Counted from the stretch's first letter, positions 26,510 to 35,399 are shown. The stretch: 64,000 bases of DNA from JAAYPI01 sp963668615 (GCA_963668615.2 CAXXCL010000002.1:395558-459557), one strand, 5' to 3'. Notes: generated from the letters alone by a model not told the origin. Numbers and translations: made by a program.

Positions 26510-28177
26510 ATGATTGAAGAAAATTTCATTAAACTTTTCGAAAAGAGTTTCAGAGAAAATTGGGATCAACCGGCTTTCACAGACTATACAAAAGGAACTT
26601 CTTTTACCTATGGTCAGGCTGCTAAGAAAATAGAAGAATTGCATATTTTATTTGAACAAACAAAACTATCACATGGAGATAAAGTAGCCTTAATTGGTAA
26701 AAACACCCCTCACTGGGTTATTACATACCTTGCAGTAGTTACCTATGGGGCAGTTATTGTTCCTATTTTACAAGATTTTAATCCAAATGACGTTCATCAT
26801 ATTGTAAATCACTCTGAATCGGTTTTTTTATTCTGCAGTGATAATATCTGGGATAATTTGGAAGAAGAAAAAATGGAAACTATCCTAGCCTCTTTTTCTA
26901 TAGATGATTTCAGATGTTTAAATCAAAAAGATGGAGCCGGAGTCCAAAAAGTAATAACTCAGATTCCATCTATTTACAACCAAAAATATCCCAAAGAACT
27001 TTCTCCTCAAGATTTAAATTATGCTGGCAGATCTAATAGTGAATTGGCAATGCTTAGCTATACGTCGGGGACGACAGGATTTAGTAAAGGCGTAATGCTT
27101 TCAGGAAACAATCTAGCTGGAAATATCACTTTTGGTATTAAGACGAGATTATTACACAAAGAAAGCAGAGTTCTTTCGTTTCTGCCATTAGCACATGCAT
27201 ATGGTTGTGCATTCGATTTTCTTGTTGGAACTTGTTCAGGTTCACACATCTATTTCCTTAATAAAATACCAAGTCCAAAAGTTCTTGTAAAAGCATTTGA
27301 AGAAATACGCCCAACCGTTATTTTTATGGTTCCTCTCATTATCGAAAAAATATATAAAAAGTCGATTTTACCCTCTTTGAATAAAAGGGGAATTCGATTT
27401 GCGTTGAATATTCCTATATTAAATGATAAGATGTATGAACAAATAAATAAAAAGCTTGTTAATTCATTTGGAGGTGCATTCAGCGAAATTATTATAGGGG
27501 GAGCTCCTATAAATCAAGAGGTTGAAAAATTCTTGCAAAAAATAAAATTTCCTTTTACAATAGGTTATGGCATGACAGAATGTGGACCTCTTATTTCTTA
27601 TTCTAATCATAAAAATTTTATTCCAACTTCAGCTGGTAAAGTTCTTGATACAATGAAAGTTAAAATAGATTCTCCAGATCCTTATAACATTGTGGGAGAG
27701 ATTTTGGTTAAAGGAGAAAATGTTATGATGGGCTATTACAAAAATGAAAATGCAACTAAAGATGTATTTACCGAAGATTGGTGGTTAAAAACCGGAGATT
27801 TAGGAACTATCGATAAAGATTCTAACATATATATCCGAGGTCGTTCTAAAAGCATGATTTTAAGTTCTAATGGTCAAAATATTTACCCCGAAGAAATAGA
27901 GGCAAAATTAAATAATATGCCTTTCGTAATGGAAAGTTTAGTTTTCGAAAAGGGAGGAAAATTGTATGCCTTAGTTTATCCCGACTATGAAGCTTCGGAT
28001 GAATCAAATGTGACGCAACAAGATTTAGAATTAATAATGGAAGAAAATAGAAATGAGTTAAATAAGACGCTGGCAAGTTACGAAAACCTAACAAAGATTC
28101 ATTTATACCCCAATGAATTCGTTAAGACGCCAAAACGTAGTATTAAGCGATATTTATACACAAATATCAATTTATAG
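26510..28177 (+). CDS. AMP-forming long-chain acyl-CoA synthetase family protein
   Basis: This 555-residue protein is a paralogue of the enzyme at 10733-12547 but is shorter and clearly divergent. It has the adenylation P-loop SYTSGTTGFSKGVM, the TIGYGMTECGPLISY core and the hinge IRGRSKSMILSSNGQNIYPEEIE. It should activate an acid to an acyl adenylate and then to the CoA thioester; the exact substrate is unknown. The start is set at ATG 26510 (MIEENF) because a -7 element at 26474-26481 lies inside the longer open frame; ATG 26498 is an alternative. The catalytic Lys region near the C-terminus (TPKRSIKRYLY) is kept. Confidence 0.9.
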   Translation: MIEENFIKLFEKSFRENWDQPAFTDYTKGTSFTYGQAAKKIEELHILFEQTKLSHGDKVALIGKNTPHWVITYLAVVTYGAVIVPILQDFNPNDVHHIVNHSESVFLFCSDNIWDNLEEEKMETILASFSIDDFRCLNQKDGAGVQKVITQIPSIYNQKYPKELSPQDLNYAGRSNSELAMLSYTSGTTGFSKGVMLSGNNLAGNITFGIKTRLLHKESRVLSFLPLAHAYGCAFDFLVGTCSGSHIYFLNKIPSPKVLVKAFEEIRPTVIFMVPLIIEKIYKKSILPSLNKRGIRFALNIPILNDKMYEQINKKLVNSFGGAFSEIIIGGAPINQEVEKFLQKIKFPFTIGYGMTECGPLISYSNHKNFIPTSAGKVLDTMKVKIDSPDPYNIVGEILVKGENVMMGYYKNENATKDVFTEDWWLKTGDLGTIDKDSNIYIRGRSKSMILSSNGQNIYPEEIEAKLNNMPFVMESLVFEKGGKLYALVYPDYEASDESNVTQQDLELIMEENRNELNKTLASYENLTKIHLYPNEFVKTPKRSIKRYLYTNINL

Positions 28178-28252
28178 ACTTAGTATAAGTTATTTACTTA
28201 CAACGATTTATAATTTTTACATTAATTAACATAAATTTTTATATTTTTTTTG

Positions 28253-28282
28253 TTTGCAGATAAAAATAAATAGATACCTTTG
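28253..28282 (+). promoter_or_regulatory. predicted promoter of the small lipoprotein gene
   Basis: TTTG (28253-28256), an 18-nt spacer and TACCTTTG (28275-28282) are close to the ideal Bacteroidota promoter. The leader to ATG 28335 is about 45 nt and A-rich, as in strongly expressed genes of the phylum. Confidence 0.7.
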
Positions 28283-28334
28283 TCCGAAATAAAAAACAGA
28301 AATCATTGTTTAATCTTTTAAAAACTAAAAAAAA

Positions 28335-28571
28335 ATGAAAAAGTTAGTATTGTTTTTTGCTACTGTTGTTGCAGTGTCTTTCGCATCTTGTTCAAAACAA
28401 AGTGCATCTGAAGAAGAAGCAGCTCCTGCTACTGAAGAAGTTGCAACAGAACCTGCTGTAGAAGCTGCTCCTGTTGTAGAAGAAGCTCCTGTTGCTGAAG
28501 CTACTGCTGCTGATGCTACTGCTCCTGCTGCTGCTCCTGCTGCTGCTCCTGCTGCTGCTCCTGCAAAATAA
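28335..28571 (+). CDS. small Ala/Pro/Glu-rich lipoprotein
   Basis: This 78-residue protein has a lipoprotein signal peptide: a KK start, a hydrophobic core and a lipobox SFASC with the acylated Cys at residue 19. The mature 60 residues are only Ala, Glu, Pro, Val, Thr and a few others, with EEAPVAEA-type repeats and a C-terminal run of PAAA units. No folded domain is expected; it may be a flexible periplasmic or surface spacer. The gene has its own strong promoter and a strong terminator, which suggests high expression as a single unit. The 3' part contains a 12-bp tandem repeat. Function is unknown. Confidence 0.85.
   Translation: MKKLVLFFATVVAVSFASCSKQSASEEEAAPATEEVATEPAVEAAPVVEEAPVAEATAADATAPAAAPAAAPAAAPAK
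28521..28562 (+). repeat. 12-bp tandem repeat inside the small lipoprotein gene
   Basis: The unit GCTCCTGCTGCT occurs three full times plus half a unit, in frame, encoding Ala-Pro-Ala-Ala. Such in-frame repeats can change copy number by slippage without breaking the frame. Confidence 0.9.
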
Positions 28572-28591
28572 TTTTAGCAAAAAAAATTGAC

Positions 28592-28626
28592 AAAAAAGTC
28601 CGTAATTAATTTCTACGGACTTTTTT
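28592..28626 (+). terminator. intrinsic terminator after the small lipoprotein gene
   Basis: GTCCGTA (28598-28604) pairs with TACGGAC (28614-28620), extended by six A-T pairs and followed by a T-rich stretch. Confidence 0.9.
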
Positions 28627-28672
28627 CTTTTTAGTCTCACCTTCTTTTACTTTAAAATGAGAGAAAAAACCG

Positions 28673-29137
28673 ATGATACAACGAATTCAAACAGTATACT
28701 TATTAACCATTTCAATTCTTGGAAGTCTTTTATTTTTTTTACCTATAGCCCAATTTATAGATCTAAATAATTTTTCTTACACTGTTGATTTTATGGGCAT
28801 TTTTTCTCCTGAAAAAAAAATTGTTTATCCATTCCTACCCTATACTATATTAGCTATCATTATACCAACATTGTCATTTATAAGTATTTTTCTTTATAAA
28901 AAAAGAATTTTACAAATACGTCTAAATTTTATCTCTATAATTTTGACGATATTATTTTATGGTATTATTCTTATTTACTTGTATTTAGGAAAAAAATGTT
29001 GTGGAGAAATTAATACATTTACACTAAAATCAGGCATTATTATTCCACTTGTTAATATTGTTTTTTCTTATTTAGCAATAAAAGCTATTAGAAAAGATGA
29101 GAATCTTGTTCGTTCTATTAATAGAATGAGAAAATAG
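28673..29137 (+). CDS. DUF4293 family membrane protein
   Basis: This 154-residue integral membrane protein has four predicted hydrophobic segments, near residues 5-25, 52-75, 82-105 and 118-138. The opening MIQRIQTVYLL, the short polar stretch after the first segment and the basic C-terminal tail (IRKDENLVRSINRMRK) match the DUF4293 family, which is confined to Bacteroidota and of unknown function. It lies alone between the small lipoprotein and ileS, and no promoter of its own is clear. Confidence 0.85.
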   Translation: MIQRIQTVYLLTISILGSLLFFLPIAQFIDLNNFSYTVDFMGIFSPEKKIVYPFLPYTILAIIIPTLSFISIFLYKKRILQIRLNFISIILTILFYGIILIYLYLGKKCCGEINTFTLKSGIIIPLVNIVFSYLAIKAIRKDENLVRSINRMRK

Positions 29138-29253
29138 ATAAATTTTAAAAGAAATTGAAAATTTGGCTTTTATCTATTCTAATAATAGTCAAATTTATGT
29201 TACATGGATAATAAAGTTGATTTAATATCCTTTTTTCTTATTAGTTGTTTTTT

Positions 29254-29261
29254 TACCTTTG
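29254..29261 (+). promoter_or_regulatory. predicted -7 element of ileS
   Basis: TACCTTTG is an exact consensus match 25 nt before the ileS ATG. The -33 region is a T-run lacking G. Confidence 0.5.
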
Positions 29262-29285
29262 TGTGCTTTTTAACAATATGCTATT

Positions 29286-32200
29286 ATGAGTAACAAATTC
29301 ACCGAATATTCAAATCTAAATCTTTCGGAAATAAATAAAGAAATCCTTAAACAATGGGATAAAAATGACATTTTTCATAAAAGTATAGCAATTCGAGAAG
29401 GTTCTCCTGCTTTTGTTTTCTACGAAGGACCTCCATCTGCTAATGGGATGCCTGGCATTCACCATGTTATGGCACGCACCATTAAAGATACTTTTTGTAG
29501 ATATAAAACAATGCAAGGTTTTCAGGTAAAACGAAAAGCAGGATGGGATACGCACGGACTACCAGTAGAACTTGGTGTTGAAAAATCATTAGGTATTACG
29601 AAAGAAGACATTGGTAAGAAAATTTCAGTAGATGACTACAATGCTGCTTGTCGTAAAGATGTAATGAAGTACACTCAAGAATGGGAAGATTTAACAACCA
29701 AAATGGGATATTGGGTAGATATGAAAGACCCTTATATTACCTATGACAATCGTTATATAGAAACACTTTGGTGGCTTTTGAAACAACTATATAATAAAGG
29801 GTTATTGTATAAAGGTTATACGATCCAGCCCTATTCTCCAGCCGCGGGAACAGGTTTAAGTACGCATGAACTTAATCAACCGGGGTGCTATCGTGATGTA
29901 AAAGACACCACTTGTGTTGCACAATTTAAAGTGTCTGACAAAAGCAAATTGCCGTTTAACGTAAAAATCGATGGAAATTGTTATTTCATAGCTTGGACAA
30001 CAACTCCTTGGACATTACCATCTAACACGGCTCTTTGTGTGGGTCCAAACATCACTTATGCATTAGTTAAATCATTTAACCCATATACAGGAAATCCTGT
30101 TACATTAATTTTAGCAAAGGACTTGCTAAGTGTGCATTTTAATCAAAAAAATGCTGATTTAGGATTGGAAGATTATAAACATGGCGATAAAAATATACCA
30201 TTCAAAGTTTTAGCCGAATGTAAAGGATATGAATTATCTGGGATTCAATATGAACAACTTATTCCTTGGGTAAATCCGGGACAAGGAGCTTTCCGGGTTA
30301 TTACGGGCGATTTCGTAACAACTGAGGATGGTACTGGTATTGTTCATATTGCACCTACTTTTGGTGCTGACGATGACCGTGTTGCCAAACAAAATGGAAT
30401 TCCACCAATGTTATTAATAGACAAGGATGGAAACAAGCAACCAATGGTAGATAAAACAGGTAAATTCTTCAGCCTTGAGGATTTGGATGAAAAGTATGTA
30501 AAATCAAATCTTAATAGTCCGTTATACAAGGAGTTTGCTGGACGTTTTGTGAAAAATGCTTACGATAAGAATTTGACAGAGCAAGACGAAACTCTTGATA
30601 TTTCTATCTGTATGATGTTGAAACAACAAGGTCTTGTTTTCAAAATAGAAAAACATACGCACAATTATCCTCATTGCTGGCGTACAGACAAACCTGTTTT
30701 ATATTATCCTTTAGATAGTTGGTTTATACGTACAACAGCTTGTCGCGAGCAGATGATGAGCTTAAATGACACTATCAATTGGAAACCTCAATCAACTGGA
30801 ACAGGTCGGTTTGGTAAATGGTTGGAAAATTTACAGGATTGGAACTTAAGTCGTAGTCGTTATTGGGGAACACCTCTTCCTATTTGGCGGACAGAAGATG
30901 GATTGGAAGAACTTTGTATTGGCTCCATAGAAGAATTGTTTTCTGAAATTGAAAAATCAATCTCAGCGGGTTTCATGACTCAAAATCCATACAAAAACTT
31001 TAAAGTAGGTGAATACACTGCTGAAAATTATGCTGTTAAAAATATTGATTTACATCGTCCCTATGTTGATGAAATAATCCTTGTCTCCGCAAGTGGAAAG
31101 CCCATGAAACGTGAATTGGATTTAGTAGATGTTTGGTTCGATTCCGGTGCAATGCCTTATGCTCAATTGCATTATCCGTTTGAAAACAAAAGTCTTATTG
31201 ATTCAGGAAGCTTCTTTCCTGCTGATTTTATTTCTGAAGGAGTTGATCAAACAAGAGGCTGGTTCTTTACCTTACATGCCATTAGTACAATGGTTCGTGG
31301 TTCAGTAGCATTCAAAAATGTTATTTCTAATGGATTGGTATTGGACAAAAATGGAAACAAGATGTCTAAACGTCTGGGAAACGGTATCGATCCGTTCTCA
31401 AGCATTGAAAAGTATGGTTCTGATGCTCTTCGTTGGTACATGATGACAAACTCTTCGCCATGGGACAATTTAAAATTTGATACGGAAGGTGTCGAAGAAG
31501 TAACCAGAAAGTTTTTCGGAACACTTTATAACAGTTATTCATTTTTTGCTCTTTATGCAAACGTTGATAATTTCAAATGCGAAGAAGCTGAGGTGGCTAT
31601 AAGTAAACGACCTGAGATTGATCAATGGATTATTTCATTGCTAAATACATTAGTCAAGGAAGTAAATGCGAATTATGCTGATTATGAGCCAACAAGAGCA
31701 GGGCGTGCTATTTCTAATTTTGTTTCAGACAATTTAAGCAATTGGTATGTTCGTTTAAATCGTAGACGTTATTGGGCGGGAACAATGACACAAGACAAAC
31801 TCTCTGCCTATCAAACTCTCTATACTTGTTTGGAAACCATTTCGAGGTTAATAGCCCCTATCGCACCATTCTTCGCTGATCGGTTATTCCTTGATTTGAA
31901 TAACGTTACAGGAAAGAATACCAATATATCTGTTCATTTAGCAAAATTTCCAACTTACAACGAGAATTTAATAAATAAGTTGTTGGAAAACCGTATGGAT
32001 GTTGCACAAACTATTACATCTATGGTATTAGCTTTGCGTAAAAAAGTAAATATCAAAGTTCGTCAACCGCTTTCTTCTATCATGATTCCTATTTTGGAAG
32101 ATGAAATGAAAAACAATATAATGGCGATTAAAGAATTAATAATAAACGAGGTAAACGTAAAGGAGATAAAATTTGTTGACGGTTCTGCTGGCATTCTTGT

Positions 32201-32723
32201 AAAAAGCATTAAACCCGATTTTAAGAAATTAGGTCCAAAATGTGGCAAAAACATGAAACAAATTGCCTCTATGCTCCAAGAAATGCCACAAAAAGAAATT
32301 CTAGAGTTTGAGAAAAATGGCTCATTCTTATTCACTGTGAATAATGAACAAATAGCTGTTTCAGTTGAAGATGTAGAAATTTTCTCAGAAGATATTCCAG
32401 GTTGGTTAGTTGCCAATGAAGGAAAATTTACGGTAGCTTTGGATATTACTATTACGGACGAACTTCAAAAAGAAGGAATAGCTCGAGAATTAATTAATCG
32501 AATTCAAAATATTCGTAAATCAAGAGGTTTTGATATCTCTGATAAAATTATTGTTGAAATAGAAAGTCAATTCAAATTCAACGAGGCAATTATTGCGTAT
32601 AGTAGTTATATTACTAGTCAAACCCTTGCTAATTCTATAAGAATTGTTGAAAAAGTGAGTAGTAATTCTACAAAGTTAGAGATTGATAACGATATACTTT
32701 GTATTTCAATAGAAAAAATATGA
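29286..32723 (+). CDS. ileS: isoleucyl-tRNA synthetase
   Basis: This 1145-residue class I synthetase charges tRNA-Ile and edits valine. The HIGH-type motif is in GMPGIHHVMART near residue 57. The CP1 editing domain is between residues about 200 and 440 (IAWTTTPWTLPSNTALCVG, EDGTGIVHIAPTFGADD). The KMSKR motif is in GNKMSKRLGN near residue 691. It belongs to the long clade (type 2, eukaryote-like) normal for Bacteroidota, with an extended C-terminal domain in place of a zinc-binding tail. The dksA-like gene and lspA follow, the usual ileS-lspA linkage. Confidence 0.97.
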   Translation: MSNKFTEYSNLNLSEINKEILKQWDKNDIFHKSIAIREGSPAFVFYEGPPSANGMPGIHHVMARTIKDTFCRYKTMQGFQVKRKAGWDTHGLPVELGVEKSLGITKEDIGKKISVDDYNAACRKDVMKYTQEWEDLTTKMGYWVDMKDPYITYDNRYIETLWWLLKQLYNKGLLYKGYTIQPYSPAAGTGLSTHELNQPGCYRDVKDTTCVAQFKVSDKSKLPFNVKIDGNCYFIAWTTTPWTLPSNTALCVGPNITYALVKSFNPYTGNPVTLILAKDLLSVHFNQKNADLGLEDYKHGDKNIPFKVLAECKGYELSGIQYEQLIPWVNPGQGAFRVITGDFVTTEDGTGIVHIAPTFGADDDRVAKQNGIPPMLLIDKDGNKQPMVDKTGKFFSLEDLDEKYVKSNLNSPLYKEFAGRFVKNAYDKNLTEQDETLDISICMMLKQQGLVFKIEKHTHNYPHCWRTDKPVLYYPLDSWFIRTTACREQMMSLNDTINWKPQSTGTGRFGKWLENLQDWNLSRSRYWGTPLPIWRTEDGLEELCIGSIEELFSEIEKSISAGFMTQNPYKNFKVGEYTAENYAVKNIDLHRPYVDEIILVSASGKPMKRELDLVDVWFDSGAMPYAQLHYPFENKSLIDSGSFFPADFISEGVDQTRGWFFTLHAISTMVRGSVAFKNVISNGLVLDKNGNKMSKRLGNGIDPFSSIEKYGSDALRWYMMTNSSPWDNLKFDTEGVEEVTRKFFGTLYNSYSFFALYANVDNFKCEEAEVAISKRPEIDQWIISLLNTLVKEVNANYADYEPTRAGRAISNFVSDNLSNWYVRLNRRRYWAGTMTQDKLSAYQTLYTCLETISRLIAPIAPFFADRLFLDLNNVTGKNTNISVHLAKFPTYNENLINKLLENRMDVAQTITSMVLALRKKVNIKVRQPLSSIMIPILEDEMKNNIMAIKELIINEVNVKEIKFVDGSAGILVKSIKPDFKKLGPKCGKNMKQIASMLQEMPQKEILEFEKNGSFLFTVNNEQIAVSVEDVEIFSEDIPGWLVANEGKFTVALDITITDELQKEGIARELINRIQNIRKSRGFDISDKIIVEIESQFKFNEAIIAYSSYITSQTLANSIRIVEKVSSNSTKLEIDNDILCISIEKI

Positions 32724-32753
32724 GAATATACCTCGATTTTAATAGTCTTTAAT

Positions 32754-32784
32754 TTTGATTTTAACAAACAAGGAAGTATATTCG
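32754..32784 (+). promoter_or_regulatory. predicted promoter of the DksA-like gene
   Basis: TTTG (32754-32757), a 19-nt spacer and TATATTCG (32777-32784) match with one substitution. It gives the regulator, and perhaps lspA, expression apart from ileS. Confidence 0.6.
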
Positions 32785-32818
32785 CATAAAGGTTTCAAAC
32801 ATTAATAAAATTACTACT

Positions 32819-33199
32819 ATGAGCGAAAAAACAAGATATTCTGACGCCGAATTAGAAGAATTCCGCGACATCATTAAAGAGAAACTGGATAAAGCTTTTG
32901 TTGATTATGAACAACTTAAGGCAGCTCTTAATAATTTGGATGGTAATGACACAACTGACACATCCCCGACTTTTAAGGTATTGGAAGAGGGTGCAACCAC
33001 CATGTCTAAGGAAGAAGCAGGGCGTTTGGCTCAACGTCAAATGAAATTCATTCAACACTTACAAGCAGCCTTGGTGCGAATAGAGAATAAAACTTATGGC
33101 ATTTGCCGTGAGACAGGAGAACTGATTCCTAAAGAACGTTTACGTGCAGTTCCGCACGCTACACTTAGTATAGAAGCAAAGGAATCTGAAAAAAAATAA
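32819..33199 (+). CDS. TraR/DksA-family regulator without a complete zinc finger
   Basis: This 126-residue protein has a long N-terminal coiled-coil (residues about 8 to 90) and a C-terminal globule YGICRETGELIPKERL, where DksA proteins bind zinc and enter the RNA polymerase secondary channel. Only one Cys remains of the usual CxxC...CxxC set; the second pair is replaced in the AVPHATLSIEAK segment. The sequence pattern YGICR.TG.LIPKERLRAVPHAT is the normal Bacteroidota form, so this is a lineage feature rather than a defect. It lies between ileS and lspA. A role in the stringent response is inferred from the family. Confidence 0.9.
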   Translation: MSEKTRYSDAELEEFRDIIKEKLDKAFVDYEQLKAALNNLDGNDTTDTSPTFKVLEEGATTMSKEEAGRLAQRQMKFIQHLQAALVRIENKTYGICRETGELIPKERLRAVPHATLSIEAKESEKK

Positions 33200-33212
33200 A
33201 ATTCTTGCCACT

Positions 33213-33235
33213 TCGATAGTTTTTTATCGAGGAGG
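33213..33235 (+). promoter_or_regulatory. hairpin plus Shine-Dalgarno before lspA
   Basis: TCGATA (33213-33218) can pair with TATCGA (33225-33230). AGGAGG (33230-33235) begins at the last base of the stem, 11 nt before the lspA ATG. A full Shine-Dalgarno is unusual for this phylum and may serve translation re-initiation. Confidence 0.45.
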
Positions 33236-33246
33236 TTTGTTTATGT

Positions 33247-33867
33247 ATGACAACACAGATAACAAAAAAGACACTTATAAGTCTATCTCTTATATTTTCA
33301 CTATTGATTTTAGACCAAATCTTCAAAATTTGGATTAAAACAAGTTTCTTTTTAGGTGAAGAATTTCAAATTACGGGCTGGTTTCGTCTACATTTTGTAG
33401 AAAATAAGGGCATGGCTTTTGGTATGTCTTTATTCGATAAAAAATATCTTACCATTTTTAGGATAATAGCCTCTTTAGCAATAGGTTATTATCTTTTTTT
33501 ATCTATAAAAAAAGATAGCGAATACATATTATTAGTACCTTTATGTTTAATATTCGCAGGTGCTTTTGGCAATATAATAGACTCGCTCTTGTATGGTCAA
33601 ATTTTTTCTGAAAGTACACCTTTTGAGGTTGCAAAATTCGTTCCTTTGGGACAAGGATATGCAGATATATTCTATGGGAAAGTTGTAGATATGTTATATT
33701 TCCCTCTTATTCAAGGAAATTTTTGGAACTGGATTCCAATGGTAGGAGGTCAGGAGTTTACTTTTTTTGCACCAGTATTCAATATTGCAGATTCTTGCAT
33801 TACTGTCGGAGTTATTCTTATTATAATATTTGAAAAGGAAATTTTTAAAAACAAGGTATCAAAATGA
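33247..33867 (+). CDS. lspA: lipoprotein signal peptidase
   Basis: This 206-residue inner-membrane aspartyl protease removes signal peptides from prolipoproteins. The catalytic aspartates lie in GNIIDSLLYG and FNIADSCITVGV, and four hydrophobic helices are seen. Compared with the roughly 165-residue enterobacterial enzyme, it has an insertion of about 40 residues between the two Asp motifs (from the FSESTPFEV stretch to VGGQEFTFF), which is typical of Bacteroidota LspA. The DUF4296 lipoprotein gene overlaps its end by 4 nt (ATGA), so a protease and one likely substrate are co-translated. Confidence 0.95.
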   Translation: MTTQITKKTLISLSLIFSLLILDQIFKIWIKTSFFLGEEFQITGWFRLHFVENKGMAFGMSLFDKKYLTIFRIIASLAIGYYLFLSIKKDSEYILLVPLCLIFAGAFGNIIDSLLYGQIFSESTPFEVAKFVPLGQGYADIFYGKVVDMLYFPLIQGNFWNWIPMVGGQEFTFFAPVFNIADSCITVGVILIIIFEKEIFKNKVSK

Positions 33868-34253
33868 ATTTCACAAAAGGTCAATTATATTTGTGTATAC
33901 TCTTTTCTTTCCTCTTTTTTTCTTGTGGAGAAGCATATCATCGGGGTATTTTAGAAGAAAAAAAAATGGTTGACGTTATGGTTGATGTTCATTTGGTTGA
34001 AGGAATGTCAGAACAAAATCTACTGAATCAAAATAATCATTCCACATCCAATGTTTATTACAATAACATTTTATTGAAGCATAAAATTACTTTAGCTGAA
34101 TTGGACAGTTCCATTGCATGGTATGCTCGACATCCTAAAATATATAAACGTGTATACGACAGTGTCGTATCAAGATTAGAAAAACAGAAAAGTTTAATTG
34201 ACAAAGGTTATTATCTAAAAAGAGACACCTTAAATGCTAATAAAGTAAAATAA
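33864..34253 (+). CDS. DUF4296 lipoprotein
   Basis: This 129-residue protein has a lipoprotein signal peptide ending in the lipobox FFSCG (Cys near residue 21). The body KMVDVMVDVHLVEGM and YYNNILLKHKITLAELDSSIAWYARHPKIYKRVYDSV are characteristic of DUF4296, a small helical family limited to Bacteroidota. It overlaps lspA by 4 nt and is followed immediately by the next gene. The function is not known; the spacing suggests a conserved envelope cluster. Confidence 0.88.
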   Translation: MNFTKGQLYLCILFSFLFFSCGEAYHRGILEEKKMVDVMVDVHLVEGMSEQNLLNQNNHSTSNVYYNNILLKHKITLAELDSSIAWYARHPKIYKRVYDSVVSRLEKQKSLIDKGYYLKRDTLNANKVK

Positions 34254-34619
34254 ATGGAATGTGTTGCGGCTCAATATATCGTAATTTCTGATAATAATTT
34301 TTTGAAGGGAGGGGTAATTGAAATAAACTCTGAAAAAATTATTAAAGAAATTTCAATACTCACACAAGAAAGAGCTGCTACTCTATTTTATAATGGAATT
34401 ATTTTTTCAGTAAAAACCAGTGTAATTCCTAAAATTCAAGATTTTCGAGAATTACAAGGCGACAATCCAGAGAAGAATATTTTTGATATGATAAGTATCC
34501 TTGGTTGTGAGACAATAAAAGTTGGAAAAAAAATAAATAATCTGTTTTTACTGGAAAATATTGATTTTTCAGCCCTTAGAATAAAGAAAGACACTCTCCT
34601 ATCTGCTATCTTCTTCTAA
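34254..34619 (+). CDS. uncharacterised 121-residue protein
   Basis: This begins at the base after the DUF4296 stop, so it is almost surely in the same operon. There is no signal peptide or transmembrane segment. The sequence alternates short strands and helices (YIVISDNNFLKGGVIEI, AATLFYNGIIFSV), with a final FLLENIDFSAL segment. I do not recognise a family, though the strand-rich start resembles the N-terminal small domain of amidohydrolase-type proteins; this is weak. Its last 14 nt overlap the 3' end of the convergent methylase gene. Confidence 0.65.
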   Translation: MECVAAQYIVISDNNFLKGGVIEINSEKIIKEISILTQERAATLFYNGIIFSVKTSVIPKIQDFRELQGDNPEKNIFDMISILGCETIKVGKKINNLFLLENIDFSALRIKKDTLLSAIFF

Positions 34620-35346
34620 ATTCAGAACATACAATAGCAGTCGCAACTGCTACATTTAATGACTCGGAAGTCTTCCTGCCAATAGGATAATTCGGAATAA
34701 ATATTCTGCGGTTTATCCATTGTTCAACTTCTTTACTTATCCCATTCCCCTCGTTTCCCATAACTATAATTCCCTCGTTTGAAAGACATTGAGAATAAAT
34801 ATCCTCTCCATCCAACATACTACCATATATTGGCAAACGGTTATCAAGAATTTCAAAAAAATCAGATAAATTGTGATAAAAGATTTTCACTCTACTTATT
34901 GCACCCATAGTAGCTTGTACCGTTTTTGGATTATAAGCATCTGCGGTTCCAATAGAACAAATAATATTTTCAATTCCAAACCAATCAGCTATCCGAATGA
35001 TTGTGCCCAGGTTTCCCGGGTCTTGTACATTATCTAGAACAAGGGTTAATTTACCAAATAAATCTTCTACATTAAAGGAATGTACAGGTATATTGAAAAC
35101 TGCCAACATTTCTTGAGGGTGTTCTAAAAAACTAATTTTATTTAGTTCATCCTTTGTTATTTCTTCTTGACAATCAGCATAATATTTATTTTCTACATTA
35201 GAAATATAAAAAAGCATTTCACATAAAAAGTTATCAAGTAAATCCTCAATAGTTTTTTTACCTTCTGCAACGAACAAACCATAATCCAATCGATTTTTCT
35301 TTAAGGATAGAGAATTTATAAGTTTTATCTTATTTTTAGTCAGCAT
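34606..35346 (-). CDS. TrmH-family (SpoU) RNA 2'-O-methyltransferase
   Basis: This 246-residue SPOUT methylase has an N-terminal substrate-binding domain (KNRLDYGLFVAEGKKTIEDL) and a knotted AdoMet domain. Motif 1 is VLDNVQDPGNLGTIIRIADWFG, split here at residues about 120 to 140. Motif 2 is IIVMGNEGNGISKEVE, and motif 3 is TSESLNVAVATAIV. The target is rRNA or tRNA ribose by family, but the exact site is unknown. It is transcribed against the DUF4296 operon and overlaps its last gene by 14 nt at the 3' ends. Confidence 0.93.
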   Translation of the reverse strand: MLTKNKIKLINSLSLKKNRLDYGLFVAEGKKTIEDLLDNFLCEMLFYISNVENKYYADCQEEITKDELNKISFLEHPQEMLAVFNIPVHSFNVEDLFGKLTLVLDNVQDPGNLGTIIRIADWFGIENIICSIGTADAYNPKTVQATMGAISRVKIFYHNLSDFFEILDNRLPIYGSMLDGEDIYSQCLSNEGIIVMGNEGNGISKEVEQWINRRIFIPNYPIGRKTSESLNVAVATAIVCSEFRRR

Positions 35347-35399
35347 ATTACGAAATTTATCACGTGCATATTTTTTCTTTTGCGAATTTACGAAAGAAA

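Noticed and set aside
28392..28640. A Ser/Arg-rich 82-residue minus-strand frame
   Set aside because: It is the complement of the GCT-repeat lipoprotein gene and has no signal of its own.
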